Assembly (NCBI GenBank): GCA_963691655.1
Contig: OY829326.1
Coordinates: 16,790,878 to 16,854,877 of the forward strand
Origin: Toxonevra muliebris
Taxonomy: Eukaryota; Arthropoda; Insecta; Diptera; Pallopteridae
Length of the DNA stretch: 64,000 bases
Direction: 5' to 3'
This document shows positions 24,374 to 36,562 of the stretch, in pieces. The stretch's first letter is position 1. Every line of letters starts with the position of its first letter. The notes under the pieces were generated by a model. The model saw only the letters and a list, made by a program, of their open reading frames with translations. It was not told the DNA's origin and did not search any database. The position numbers and the translations under genes were made by a program.

Positions 24374-26580
24374 ATTATAATCAGGAGCGGAAAAAGACAG
24401 ACAACTGATTGAATAATCCCTTCCGAACAGAGTTAAAATCTTGAATATGAATATTAAAAATAATTTAATTTTACCTCCAGAGTGCTGACCGGCTACCTAA
24501 ATTCAGATCTGCTTCTGAAAGATATTGCCAGTTTTATGCCAGATTGGAACAGTAAAATTTAACCAAAAAAGTATTTATTTATTTATTTCAAATATAAACA
24601 ATGAAAGAGGTTTTCTCTTGCCAGACAAATAGTACTGATTTTTGTTAATCTCTATATTGAACACCGAATTTATTATACAGAAATCTGGTAACTGAACTAC
24701 ATTGTAATCCATTATAAAAATCAGTTTACATATAAATTAATTAAAGTGATACCTAGAAACAAACGTTTTTGAATACACAATCTCTTATACAAATAAAAAA
24801 AGCTAAAAATATTGGCTATCGAAATTCTAAAAGTAAGCACAAGAGAAAACATATAAAAAAAAGGGAATCAGAAAATTCCAAATGGCCAAATTCGAAACAA
24901 TACGAAGAGGATGAACAACAACGGCAACAGCAAAGAAAAAGAAACTACAGACAATAAAAAAATAATAATAAAAAAAATAAAAAAAAAAACAAAAATGAAC
25001 GAAACAAAAAACAAAGAAGTTGCCAAATGCCAACGAAGGCCGTTCCAGTGCACCAAAGTACCGTTCATTGTTGTTACTTGTTTGGTTTATTTGTTGCGTG
25101 ACAATATACCACTGGCACTCACTGCTACCACTACACACAACCAACACTGCTACCAATACTTTCAAATACACACACCAACACTCATACACCATGATGATCT
25201 TTTCGTTGTTTATGTTGTTTTTGTTGTATACCAAAATAAAATAAAAAAACAAAAAGCTCAGTTTCCCCGTTGTCTTTATACAAATTTTTCAACAAACAAA
25301 CAAAAGCACAAATTCCATTGAGCATGAAAAACAAGAAGAAGAGAAGAAAAGTAGCAACAGTAGGAGACAAAAATGAGACGAGAAGATGGTAGACTATATA
25401 TATATATATATATATGTATACATGAGTATTTACTTTGCGAAGTTGTAGTAGGTTCCTAACTACTCCGTTTTTGATGTTGTTGTTGCTTTGTACGGGGCGT
25501 TGTTGGCTGTTATACTAACTACAAACTTGTGCTCATTCGAGACGGGAATGTATGAGAAAACTGGAATCTCTGCTGAATTGTGGTGCTCATATTTGAGTTT
25601 ACCACTAAGCAACAGCAACAGCGGCAACAACAACAGCAACAGCAGCAATAGCAATAATAAAACTAAAAAGTTGTTTGACAACTACACAACTACGAGAGAA
25701 ATATCAAGAAAAATGTTATATAGAAATAACAAAAAAAAACTCGTACATACATTGCAACTTAAATTTTTGCTCGCTTTTTTGTTTTGTTTGTGTTGTTACA
25801 GCAGATACACACGCACACACAGACACACACTCATATTCATGCTTCATATCTAAAGAAATACTTGCAAGATTGTTTTAAACCGAACTATAGTTGCAGCATA
25901 TGACTTTATAATATACGAGACGCACAACAACAATGTAACTCTAACTGAATGTGAAGCCAATGTACTTTGCATTTTTACTGTTTATGTATGTTTATGTGTG
26001 TATGTGTATGTGGTATCTCTGTAGGTATGTGTGTGACATCAGAATGTGTGTATTTGACAACGTTGAAGGTTTTAATGGGTTTGAGGTTTGGGTAGGTCGC
26101 GCCAACCAGCCGAATTCAACATTCGTTTGTATTTATGAATATTTTAAATATTAAAATTCTTATTGTTTTTTCTTCATTCATTTTATTCGAGAGCTACCCA
26201 AATATTTAAGAGATACACAGGTTTTCTCTTCTTTTTTTTTTGCTTGGGCTTTTGGCCAAGAGAAAAGAGAATATCGTTGAATGTGGTTTGTGTTGTGAAT
26301 GCATTTTCCTGGCAATTTATACAGTGTGATAAAATTAGCTCTATTGTTTGAAATTATTACCTTTTGGAGTACTTTTTAGTTAGTTCTTAGTAGTTAATTT
26401 AAGTGAGTAAGTTAGAAGTAGGTAATTGTTGTGATTATACTCCAATTGGATTTCCAATTAGTATAGAAATTTCAAATGCAATGGAGAAGTTTTAGTAAAA
26501 CAATACATTGGAGTTCTATTTGAAAATACTTGAGAATTAAAAACGTTATATCAATTAGAGTCGTGATATTCATGGTAGTT
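24374..26580. other. noncoding stretch with TA, CAG and CA microsatellites
   Basis: No supported gene. It contains A-rich DNA at 24940-25020, a TA run at about 25394-25415, CAACAG triplets at 25606-25655, a CACA run near 25807-25828 and TATGTG-rich DNA near 25985-26010. Asn/Lys-rich or Leu/Phe-rich open frames here are repeat translations. Confidence 0.6.
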
Positions 26581-26584
26581 TTAA

Positions 26585-27211
26585 CCCTTTCGGGACCGTA
26601 TTTCTTGTTACAATTTTTTTTTATCAAAATAGATATTTTGCGGCTCTGAAGGCCTGAACTTTCTTGGGTCACCCTGTGGCAATCTATAGGATTTTTTTCT
26701 GGATATTTTTTTAAAGATAGACAAAGAAGTAACTTATTATTAATTTTTCACTTAACCTTTTCTTGACCGTAAGAAAACTAGAACTGGTAGGGTAAAATTG
26801 AGTTGATCCAGATACGCATTCGTAGACCCCGTAGTTCTTAAAAAGTTTCCATTAAAGATCTCAGGGTCACCGGTGACCCATAGCAAAACTGGTATTTTCA
26901 AAAAAGTAAACAAAAATTTAAAAATATGGGAAGTGGTTTTTCCCTAAATATATTAAAACTTTGGTGTATGAACAAATTTTGTAAAAATTGTGAGCGATTG
27001 AAAATTAACAAAAAAAAAAATACAACTTTTTCATTTTGATCTGCTACAGATCGATACCACAAAAAAAATTTTTGTAAATTTTTTTGATTTAAATTAAAAA
27101 ACTATCAATTTCTTTCCAAAAACCATAAGTTTATAAAAATTGATTGGATGGTTTTTAAAAAATTGCAAAAATTAATCATGTGACACCGTTTTCACCATGG
27201 TATAGAAAGAG
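26585..27211. mobile_element. candidate TTAA-flanked MITE (piggyBac-like)
   Basis: TTAA at 26581-26584 followed by CCCTTTCGGGACC, and an inverted partner GGTATAGAAAGAG followed by TTAA at 27212-27215. The TTAA duplication with a CCC-type start suits piggyBac MITEs, but the inverted match is short (CCCTTTC versus CTCTTTC) and the body has no open frame. The boundaries could be coincidental in AT-rich DNA. Confidence 0.3.
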
Positions 27212-27215
27212 TTAA

Positions 27216-30200
27216 GCTCAAAGCTTTTGGTTGTATAGCTTTTACATTTGATCTTTGAAGCTTTTTGCTCGCAACAACAATTTCAAAATTGTAGATACCA
27301 TTCCTCTAATGAACTCCAGTTAGGTATAAGGAAACGTCTTATGTTTTCTACTTTGCCGCGCAAGCAGCGGAAAGGATATTAAACCAACCGATTTTGCTGT
27401 TAAATCCCATCCAAAAGTGAACTCCGTTATATTAACAGACAATGTGCTGTTGCTGCTGCATTGCTTAGAAAAACAAAACTACAAAATAGTAACTGCCAAA
27501 ATTCTTCTGTACCACAGAATTATAATTTGTTTTCAACGAATTTTTTTAGTTTTACTCTTTCAATGTTTCGAGCACTAATTACTGTTTTTTAACTCTTTGA
27601 GGCACACAATTTTAAAGAAAATAAAAACTCCAGTTGCACAGAATTTTGACAACTGAATGAGAAACTGTAAATAAAATGTTAAGCTATATGACAATAAGTA
27701 ATTTCAACTTTTCGAAGTGGGTTAAAATATATCCCACCATGCATAAAAAACTAAGCAAAAGTTGGGACAATTTTTACTTTACCTAACCTTTAAGAGATAA
27801 CTATGCAAGAGAGAGTAAGATATACAACTTTGAAATACTCAATTAGGCTGTCTTTGTTTATCATTATCTCTAAAAATAGACCGTATAAAATTTTGAAATT
27901 GTGTTAGTGAAAGCCAAAAATTTTGTTACTGTATTGGAGTTTCCATTAGCCCTGTCTGGCAGGGTTATGAACTAAATATTCAACAGGAATTTCAACAGAA
28001 GAGATGTTACGAAAATTGTCAATACAAAATAAAAAACTGTTGAATCAAACAAATTGAGTTCAATACAACAGATATTCTTAACAACAGCGATGAACTGTTA
28101 AAATCACAGTTTTTTTTCTCCGTGTAGTTGAACACTAATGAGCACCACATGAACATGCTCGTGCGTATTTGTATTAGCTTTATTCAGGAGCACATTTCGC
28201 ATGCTTATTCTTGTCTGGTTCATCCTTGTCTGAAAGTGTACCAAACGTTCAATTCATGAGTGTTCATTTTTGATCTCTCATATAGAGAACATTCTTGATC
28301 TTCTTGTACAAGTACTTACGTAAAGAATACGCATCTAGAGAATGGCTGATTTCGCAAAAACTTTTGCTGCAAGACTAACGCAAGAGGGTGATTCAGTATT
28401 CTTAAAAATCCATGCACAAAATAAGTTAAAAATTTTCCCTGTAAGGCGATCAAGTTTAATGTATTTGATTCAGAAGATGAGTGTGCAAGTACTAAACAAT
28501 CTTTAAATTTTCGGATATAGCGGATAAGCTTTTTTTTGGCTTTTAAATATTTTTCATACAAAATTTATAGTCATTCGGACAATCGGAAATAAGCCATCCT
28601 TGCCCCCAAAAAATTTGATATATCATCCAAAAACGAGACATTGCTCATTAATCCAAAAATACTTTCCTTGAAAAATGCTGTTCATATCTCTTGTAGTTTT
28701 GAAAATATTCACATCTAATATTAAAAATTTGAACCAATTTTGAAAACTTTCTTAAAAATAGGATAAAAAACTAGAAGTGAGATTGTATATAAAATTCAAT
28801 TGGTTAGTTGGTTAGATTTGCTTCGCAGCCATCTTTGGAAAACTTTTCAGATCAAAATATAGCTTAAAAATGGCCCAAAAAACCCCGGTGCCCAACATTT
28901 CGAAAAAATTCTGTATTTATGGCACTGCTTCAGTACTTCTTTAAATTTATTTAGAACTCGCATACATATCGATGTGTTACAGTTAGAAAAGTTTTTAAAT
29001 TGCTACATCTAAAATGGACCGATTTTGATAAAAATTTTGTCTAACCGAGTATTTGAAGGATCTATTTTTGACTTCTATTTTGATCTAAAAAAGATTACAG
29101 TGGGGCTCCGGAACAAAAGTTGTAAGAATTTTATAAAAACTAAAATTTAAAAAAAAAAATGTCGTTCATCTTGTATTTACCCATTTTTTTTACAGAAAAT
29201 TCTGTCGTATTCCAGAACAAGAGCGTTTAAATACTGAAAAATTTTGAACTTTATGCAGATGTGCATGTTCAAGAATACGAGTGTTCGTATTTGAGTGTTC
29301 ATGTATTCAAAAATCTTGATCTTTTCGCGTTCAAGAGCATTAAAATTTAAAAAAATCGGAATTTAGTGTTGAAATTTCGGAACTTTCGGGACCTTTTTGG
29401 AACCTGAAGATATTATCTGATTTCAGAAATTGTTTTTTCATGTGTTCGTGTATATGAGTAGAAAGTTTTCTTTGACGCTATTATTGCCTATTTATCGGGC
29501 CCCAAAAATGTTCCCTTATTCGATCGATTTTACGAGTCACTGTAAATCAAATATTTTAGCTACGCGACAAAAAGAACAAAGCTTGAGCAATCTTCGTATA
29601 CATATTCATTATAGCTGCAAAGAAAAATAAGAAAAATAATGAAGCAAATTGATACAAATCTGGCATACTCAGATGAAGTAGCCTCCGAATATCTGATGTG
29701 AAAATTGTCAGCAATGGGCAATGACCACGCCTACCTCACAAACAAGTAAAAATTTCAAGAAGAAATATTGGTACAACAATTGTGAATTACGATATAGTGA
29801 GTTAACAAAACCAAATTTATTAAAATCGGTAGTAATCACGCCCACCAACTGTTCAAATAATTTTTATTAGGTGTTTTCAAGGGTATTTAAAGTAGTCGTG
29901 CACGAATTTAACTTTTTGTGTTGTTATTCCTGCTAACTTTTGAATATTTAAGAGAAAAGTTTAGCAAAATGTTAACTAACTTCTAGTGGCTAGTATTTCC
30001 TTAAGAGCTGTAGTAATCCACTTTCATTAGCTGCTCCTGAACAAGTACAAGTATGTGGGCATAATATTTAAAACAATTAAAATACTTTTGAGAAACTTTA
30101 AACAATTTCCACAATAATGATAATCTACTATCTAAAAAAACAATTCTATTTTTTTTTTTTTAAGTTATTTCTTAAATAATCATATTTCTAATAAAAACTT

Positions 30201-31411
30201 CACACACAGCAGGAGATACTTACCGGAAGCTGAAAATAGCTTATATTTCTGAGAATGCGGCAAATGTAAGTACATAGTAGAGAAAACAAACACCAACAAC
30301 AAGAAAAACAACGCCAACCAAAACTACAAATGTTTGTAAAACTTAAATCCTATCAATGCAAAAAGTTATTTAAAAGTTCATAAGTGGCTGGTAATGCTAC
30401 TGAGCATAAAGCCGCCCAAGCACAGTTGGAGGAGCAGCAGCAGCCGTCATAAGTAAAAGTATAAGGTAAGTAAGTAAGAAGCGCGTAGCAACGGAAGTCT
30501 ATAGTTTCTTTAAGCTGATAGCAGGAAAACTTAAGAACATGTTAAGTGCGTATTTATCAGTATAAAAGAAAGTAACTGTGTGCTCATATAAGTTAGAATC
30601 ATATATATATTTAAAAATGTTAGAGCATAAATTTTTTAGCAAAAGTTTCTACACAGAATTCCTAAGCTTAGTTTGCTAAAACTTTATAGAAGAATTTGAA
30701 ACATTGCAATTTAAAACAAGCAACAAGCAAGTAAAAAAAATTGTTTCAAATTCATCGGTGGCCAGCTAAAATTCTACACATACACATCGATGCAAAGTGA
30801 AAATTATACATCTCTCTTGTACGCCACCGCCATGTAATCTAAAGAACAGAGTGTTATTATTATCCTTGACCAACAAAAGCTCACCGAGGTGCACGCACAC
30901 AAACAGACAAACCTAGGTACACATATATAAAAGTTGAGGTAAAGCTAGAGACAGATACAAAAGATTCATGCATCCTATCCAACTCTTTGTAATTTCTATG
31001 TGTTTTTGTTTGTTTTTTTTTTTGTTAAGCTACTACAATCATTGTCCAGTATTCGGAGTCCATCTGCTCGTTGTGGGTTAGTTGTGCTAGTGCTTCTGGT
31101 GTAATAGCAAGGTACATTGGAATACATACATACCTACATTGTTTTGTATTGAATATTTATGTATAAAACATGCATATGTCCTTTTATATATATACATACT
31201 TGTTGTATGTACTTATGTGTGGCTAATAGCCATGAGCATTTAGAGACAAGACCACAACAAGAAGGATTCTGCTTTGCATATAGTTTCACACTTTCAATTT
31301 GGTTTCTCTCGTTTTTAGAGAGAACGAATGTTGCTTGCAGGCATCATGCACATGAACTCTATCCATTCATTTAAAAATACACACACATAAATATACACAG
31401 CCGGACATACA
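27216..31411. other. AT-rich noncoding stretch
   Basis: No gene supported. 28120-29345 has recurring GTGTTCAT/TTGATCTT words on both sides, possibly an old element. Poly-T lies at about 30151-30162. Open frames at 28316-28561 and 29430-29630 have no recognisable motif. Confidence 0.5.
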
Positions 31412-31645
31412 TACAGTCATGGTCATTAAAATAGCGATACCAAAGTGTCAAATGCAGTTTATAAGAGTTTTCAGCAATATATTGCGATAGGTCTAAGATA
31501 TTGATCGTTTTTATTAGCTGCATGAATACATTATAAATGATTTAACATATTTGCAGTTTCATGTAATGCTTTGGAGTCCTATATTAAGCTGGTTCTTAAA
31601 CTAGAGACACTTTGAAAGTATTCGAAGAAGAAATTGGGATTTATA

Positions 31646-32506
31646 CAGTTGAATCCCGATAATTCGTAATCGCAAGGGAGCACCAATTTTTTACGAATTA
31701 CAGAGGTTTTCGGTTTAACGAGATTTTGATTTAACCCTTTCACTTCGGAGTTTTTTCTCAAAATCTGGTTGAATTTCTTCAATATTTTATGCAAATATTA
31801 AAATAAATTAAAAAAAAAAAACTATGTCCAGGACTCTTAATCCTTACAATTATCCTTAAGTTTTCCAGGAATTATAGCAAAGGCAACTTACAGCGATGAA
31901 GCTGCATGTATACGATCCACTCATTGACAGCCACCATCAGTATTTTGAAGAAAACTCAAATAAAATGGAAACCATATCTCCCATTTTACTTGAGCTTTCG
32001 AACATTATTGGGACATACAATCCCAGGGTTAACGAATTTAAAATAAGAAAAATACGAATTGACTTTTTTTCAATTTCCTTAATAGAAAGAAAAAAGCAAA
32101 AACAATTATTCATTCAACTGAATATATATATGTACGTATGTACACATATTGAGCCCCATTAAAAGCTATGTTCCGAAAAGCCTGTAATTTTTAGTTGTTT
32201 AACACTCTTCACGCGTATCTTGTCAACCACGAAAAACACAAAAAATTCCATCAAAAAAACTGAACTTAGTGCCATACATAGTAATTTTGCTTTGCATTAC
32301 GAATTGAAAGAGGTTGTCAACAACTAATTTTAATTTATAAGAGGTTAAACAGACCTTGTATTGAAAAGAAATACAAATTAGCGAGGGTACCAAAATGTAT
32401 GGAAGAATTTTTACGAATTAAAGCGATTTTTTCAAGGGACCAACCCTTAGTTTCGAATTATTGAGATTTTCGAATTAACGGGGTACGAATTACCGTGATT
32501 CTACTG
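31646..32506. mobile_element. pogo/Tigger-like non-autonomous element nested in the Tc1-like element
   Basis: The ends are CAGTTGAATCCCGATAATTC at 31646 and, read inverted from 32506, CAGTAGAATCACGGTAATTC, both followed by GTA. TA dinucleotides border both ends (31644-31645 and 32507-32508), as expected for target-site TA duplication. The subterminal regions share TTACGAATTA and CGAATTA words in inverted orientation. An open frame at 31896-32162 has no DDE motif, so the element appears non-autonomous. Its insertion inside 31414-33275 makes it the younger of the two. Confidence 0.82.
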
Positions 32507-32589
32507 TAGTTTGAAAACGTAGGCTTTTGCTTTTCAATTTGTATATAAATGTAGTTTTTATAATCAGTCAAATTTTCCAATACTATGAG

Positions 32590-33110
32590 CAAAGTTTTCT
32601 GCGGAATCGGTACCGATGGATGAAGAAAAAATGTTGCACAGAATCTTTACGAAAAAAGGAAAATTCCTCGTGCTATTGGTCGTTCAAAGATAATAGTGAA
32701 AAAATCTCTCAAACCTTAAAAAAAAAAAAGATAAAAAATCACGCATCTCTAGAAGACCGCAAAATTGTTCATGCTTCAAAACTAGATTCTTCCAAGCTTC
32801 TGAGCAATATAAAAGCCAAGTTACAGTTTCAAACTTTGGCGCGAACTGGTTGAAAAATATTTACATCGAAGTATAGCAAAAAAAATGTCCCTGCGAAGAA
32901 AACCTGATATTGCAGCTGGTAAAGATGGCAGGCAGATTGTCCGCAAACCACAATTGGCAGAATTTAACCAATAGAAGATCGAAGGGGAAATCCGTCGAAA
33001 TGTCTGGTCAAAGATAACACAGTGTTATGGCCGATTTTCCAGCGAGAGAAGTTTCTTATTCTAATAAAAATATTCAGCCATCAACTTGAGTCCATGCCAA
33101 AAAGATGGCA
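32590..33110 (+). pseudogene. Tc1-like transposase N-terminal remnant
   Basis: The frame at 32527-32853 contains a Lys-rich segment followed by SLEDRKIVHASKLDSSKLLS and KLQFQTLARTG, which resembles the second helix-turn-helix region of Tc1-like transposases (RxIVRxAKxxxxxSxxxI pattern). The frame stops at 32854 and related sequence continues in other frames to about 33110. No DDE catalytic core can be found before the right terminus, so this is a truncated fossil. Confidence 0.55.
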
Positions 33111-33281
33111 TAAAAAACAGAGAAGGAGAACAACTAAATATTAAGTTTTTTTTTTATTTTTGTTTAATAAGTGAATTTTAGAATTTACCCAAAAGCTTAG
33201 ATATAGCGTATACAAAATTAAAAATAGTCTCTAAAAATAAAAACATTTTTAATACAATAAAAATGACCATAACTGTAAAAG

Positions 33282-34070
33282 CATTTATATCTATTTTAAA
33301 ATTTTTGTATTGGTTCAAGTTTGTTTCTAAGTAGTAGGTAAAACGAACGAGTAGCCAGAGCTCAAGCTCGAATTGTGTGCTTCTTTGTTGTTGTTTGCAT
33401 TTGTATAGCAACGCAAAACATTCGGAAGGTAAAATGGTATTTTGCAAAAAAAAAAAAAAAAAAAACAAAGAAGGAAATTGCTGGGTATCGCCACAGCAGC
33501 AGCAACAGAATTGTTTGTTGTTTCCAACACAATTGAAACGACTGGCAGTGGTATCTACGCTGGGGAAAATACTTCTATATGCTTGCAGTATAAAGAAGAT
33601 TGATCAGCAGCAATAGCAACATGCATCCATTATTGTTAGTTAACTAGTTAGTTAGTTGAATAAATGCTTTACCAAAAAATGTCAAACTTTGAGTTCAATA
33701 TGAATTTTAAAACTTTCCGAAATATAAATTCTGATTTCTTGGTTGAAGTTAATTTAAATGAATTGAAATTATTTAAACAAAAGAGTTATTGAAAATTTGA
33801 ATTTTTTTTTCTTTTTTTGAAATTGGAGATTTGTTAGGTTTGATTGAAATGGTTTTTTTTGACATACTTAGTTTTAAAAGAACCTTTAAAAACTAAGGTT
33901 TCTATCCAAGTAAAGGATGTAAAAAGAAACACAGCATTTATACAGTAGAAAAATTATGAGCACTGCAAATTTCTTCTAATTTTGGTAAGAAAAAGTGGAA
34001 GTTTACGCCTCTTAATGACTACTCTGAATCTTGTAGGCATGGTGAAGTTAACTGAAAAAATATGATTGTC
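33282..34070. other. AT-rich noncoding stretch
   Basis: No gene. A poly-A run at 33447-33464 and CAG triplets near 33497-33510 account for the local open frames. Confidence 0.6.
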
Positions 34071-34080
34071 ATAGCATAAG

Positions 34081-34848
34081 TAGTGATGATTCGATACAAG
34101 TAAATACAAGTAAAAACTCGATACTTTCCATTCGATTCAAGTACTTTTTTTACTCGATGCTATAACAAAAGTATTTTACTTGGTATCGGAAAAAAGGGTC
34201 AGTATCGGATACTCGATACTTTTGGAAAATATTTATTTAAAAACTGAAATATTGCAATACAATATTCACCATTGTAGATCATTTTACAATATTTTACAGC
34301 AATCAATAATATATTTCAAAATGCTACTGCAGAATTATTCAAAATATTTCAGTCCATATTGCAATATTTCAATGTATTGCAGTACAATATTGAAGTTCTA
34401 TAAAATATTTCCGACCATGCATGTAAAACATAATGTTTATTGAAACCTTTGCATTAAAATAAAATATTTTTAACAAGCCTTAATCTGTTGATTAGTTTTC
34501 CATCTATTATAAATTTTCTAGCGATTTGCTGCATTAAATTAACGTCATTTCTATATGATTCACGTGTTTCCAGTGGAAATATCTCAAAACCATGATTTAT
34601 AGGCGAAAAACTTGTGTTGAGTAGTGTAAACTGTAGGCTCAACCATGCTGTATCACAATGGGCCGTTCTGGCCAGAATGTTTTCCTTGACAACCACTTAA
34701 AAAAGAGTAATTTGTCTCTTTAAACGAGTATTCGATACAAGTACATATTCGATACTTATTTCCGATATTTTCGGTAGCATCGATACTTCTATTCGATACA
34801 AGTAATGAATAAAAGTATCGATACTATGTGGGTATCGAATCAACACTA
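34081..34848 (-). mobile_element. hAT-type MITE, copy 2, with perfect 8-bp target duplication
   Basis: The ends are TAGTGATGATTCGATAC (34081-34097) and GTATCGAATCAACACTA (34832-34848). Both flanks are AGCATAAG (34073-34080 and 34849-34856), an exact 8-bp duplication as hAT transposases produce. The body is the reverse complement of copy 1 at 23631-24373, with very high identity in the central 240 bp. This copy keeps an 80-codon minus-strand frame (34454-34696) that carries one stop in copy 1. No hAT transposase motif is present, so movement would need a transposase in trans. Confidence 0.93.
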
Positions 34849-34984
34849 AGCATAAGTAGAAAAAAAATCACAGACTATCCAAATACTTTAGAAGGTAAAT
34901 GCTTGGTTTTTAATAAAAATTAAGGATAAACTTTCCCATTTTCACTTGAAAAATGGGTCCTAAATTGTCACTAGAAACAGTTAG

Positions 34985-35062
34985 CTTTCGACTTACTCTC
35001 CTTCTATCTGCCTAACTATCTTCCCATTTACATTGATATTTACCTTCATAACTTCCTACATA
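34985..35062. repeat. pyrimidine-rich imperfect CTTCCTAT/CTAC repeat, left part
   Basis: An irregular array of CTTC/CTAT/CTAC words (e.g. CTCCTTCTATCTGCCTAACT). It resumes at 36384 on the far side of the mariner element, so it is one minisatellite split by the insertion. Confidence 0.7.
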
Positions 35063-36383
35063 CCACCATGATCAAAAAGTTCCCGGAATTTATTCAGAAA
35101 ATTAAAAATACAAGTTTATTCATCTAAATCTATATTGTCCCCTTCAAAGTAATCCTCATTGACTGCAACACACTTGATCCAATCCTCGAAACATTTTTCA
35201 TATTCGGTTTTCGGTATGTCCATCAGTGCTTCCTCCGATTTTTCCATTACTTCCTCTCGGCTGCTGAAACGCGTTCCCCGTAATGGTTTTTAACGCGATT
35301 GAACAGAAAGAAGTCACAGGGAGACAAATCAGGTGAATTCGGTGGCTGTTGGATGTTATTTGTTGCATTTTTCATCAAAAAATTACGAATAATGATGGCA
35401 CTGTGCGACGGTGCGTTATCATTGATGCAAAATCCACGAGTTTTCTGTCCACAATTCTGATCTCTTTCGGCGAATTGCTTCACGCAAACGTCTCATAACG
35501 CCCAAATAATACTCTTTGTTTACTGTCTGGCCTTCTGGCAAAAAATTCTTGATGCACTACACCGTTGTAATCCATGAAAACCGTAAGCATTGCCTTCTTT
35601 TTTGACTGAAAACGACGTGGTTTTTTTTGGTCTCGGCTCATTTTGTGAACGCCATTCACTTGCCTGATATCTGAATTGCGTGTCGTACTCATAAACCCAC
35701 GTCTCGTCTCCAGTAATGATCCTTTGGATAAATGTGGGATCAGATTCAGCCTCGCCAATCATGTCTTTGCGACGTCAACACGGTCTCTTTTTTGCATGAA
35801 ATTGAGGTCTTTTGGCACCAACTTTGCTGCTACACGACGGAAACCCAAATCTTTAAGCAAAATGTCTTGGACGGATCCATAGGCAATGTTCAAGTCCTCC
35901 GCTATCTCTTTGATGGTTAATTTGTGGTTACTGACCAAAATTTCTTTTACTTTATCAATGTTTTCGTCGGTTTTCGATGTCGGTGGTCTGCCACTGCGTT
36001 CATCATCTTCGATTGACTCACGACCACTTTGAACCACTCGTGCTACTGGCAAACGACCGTTTTCTTTAGGGAATCGTTGCCGAAACACTTTTCCAACATT
36101 TCCAAGGTTCGCACACCATTAAAACCCGTTTTTTACACAAAATTTAATACAAGTTCATTGTTGCAAATTTAAATCCATTTCTAAAATTGTAAAAAATCGC
36201 CAACACACACGGAGATAGATGTACTCTTGGATATGTAACTTTTGCAAATATCAAGCTATGACGCTAAGATTTAGAGGGAATATCAACAATAGATGTACCA
36301 ACTTAACAAAAAAAACAGAACTCAAATCGGAACGACAGGAGCGCCACACGGTGGTTATTCCGGGAACTTTTTGATCAAGGTGG
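35063..36383 (-). mobile_element. mariner (DD34D), full length with matching termini
   Basis: The left terminus CCACCATGATCAAAAAGTTC (then CCGGAAT) at 35063 and the inverted right terminus CCACCTTGATCAAAAAGTTC (then CCGGAAT) ending at 36383 differ at one of 27 positions. Both are bordered by TA (35061-35062 and 36384-36385). The length of 1,321 bp is standard for mariner. The transposase inside is broken, but the well-kept termini could still be recognised by a related transposase. Confidence 0.94.
35180..36140 (-). pseudogene. mariner DD34D transposase, several frameshifts
   Basis: Minus-strand order: GRESIEDDERSGRPPTSKTD (linker after the first HTH), ELA/KEIAEDLNIAYGSVQDIL (second HTH), LVPKDLN, ITGDETWVYEYD (first Asp), YNGVVHQEFF, then NDNAPSHSA (second Asp) and SPDLSPCDFFLF (third Asp). 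The last two Asp are separated by 34 residues. Single-base shifts are visible near 35750 (before the MIGEAESD segment), near 35625 in a poly-A tract, and around 35425 just before NDNAPSH. The first about 50 residues are not readable. All three catalytic Asp survive but no full protein can be made. Confidence 0.93.
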
Positions 36384-36562
36384 TACATTCTTATCTTCCT
36401 ACTTATCCACCTTCCCATTTAGCTTCCTATCTACCTGCCAATCTTTATTCCTGTTTACCTATCTGTCTGCCTTCCTATTTACCATCCTATCTACCTTTGC
36501 CTATCTTTCAACCTACTTTTCTATCTTCTTATTTACCTTCTATCTATCAATTTACCTACTAA
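36384..36562. repeat. pyrimidine-rich imperfect repeat, right part
   Basis: Continuation of the CTTCCTAT/CTACCT array interrupted by the mariner insertion at 35063-36383. The apparent Tyr/Leu/Pro/Ser frame at 36293-36562 is its translation. Confidence 0.75.

Larger units (their letters stand above)
31414..33275 (+). mobile_element. Tc1-like element, decayed, containing a nested insertion
   Basis: The left end at 31414 reads CAGTCATGGTCATTAAAATA. The right end, read inverted from 33275, is CAGTTATGGTCATTTTTATT. Both are bordered by TA (31412-31413 and 33276-33277). CAGT...GGTCATT ends are typical of Tc1-like elements. Without the 861-bp nested element the length would be about 1.0 kb, so the interior is also deleted. 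It carries an N-terminal transposase remnant only. Confidence 0.75.

Noticed and set aside
24769..25370. Overlapping Lys/Asn-rich plus frames and Phe-rich minus frames up to 141 codons
   Set aside because: They come from A-rich DNA read on either strand; no start context, splice pattern or motif supports a gene.
28120..29345. Possible element with GTGTTCAT/TTGATCTT words on both sides
   Set aside because: The words recur but no consistent inverted termini or target duplication could be drawn.
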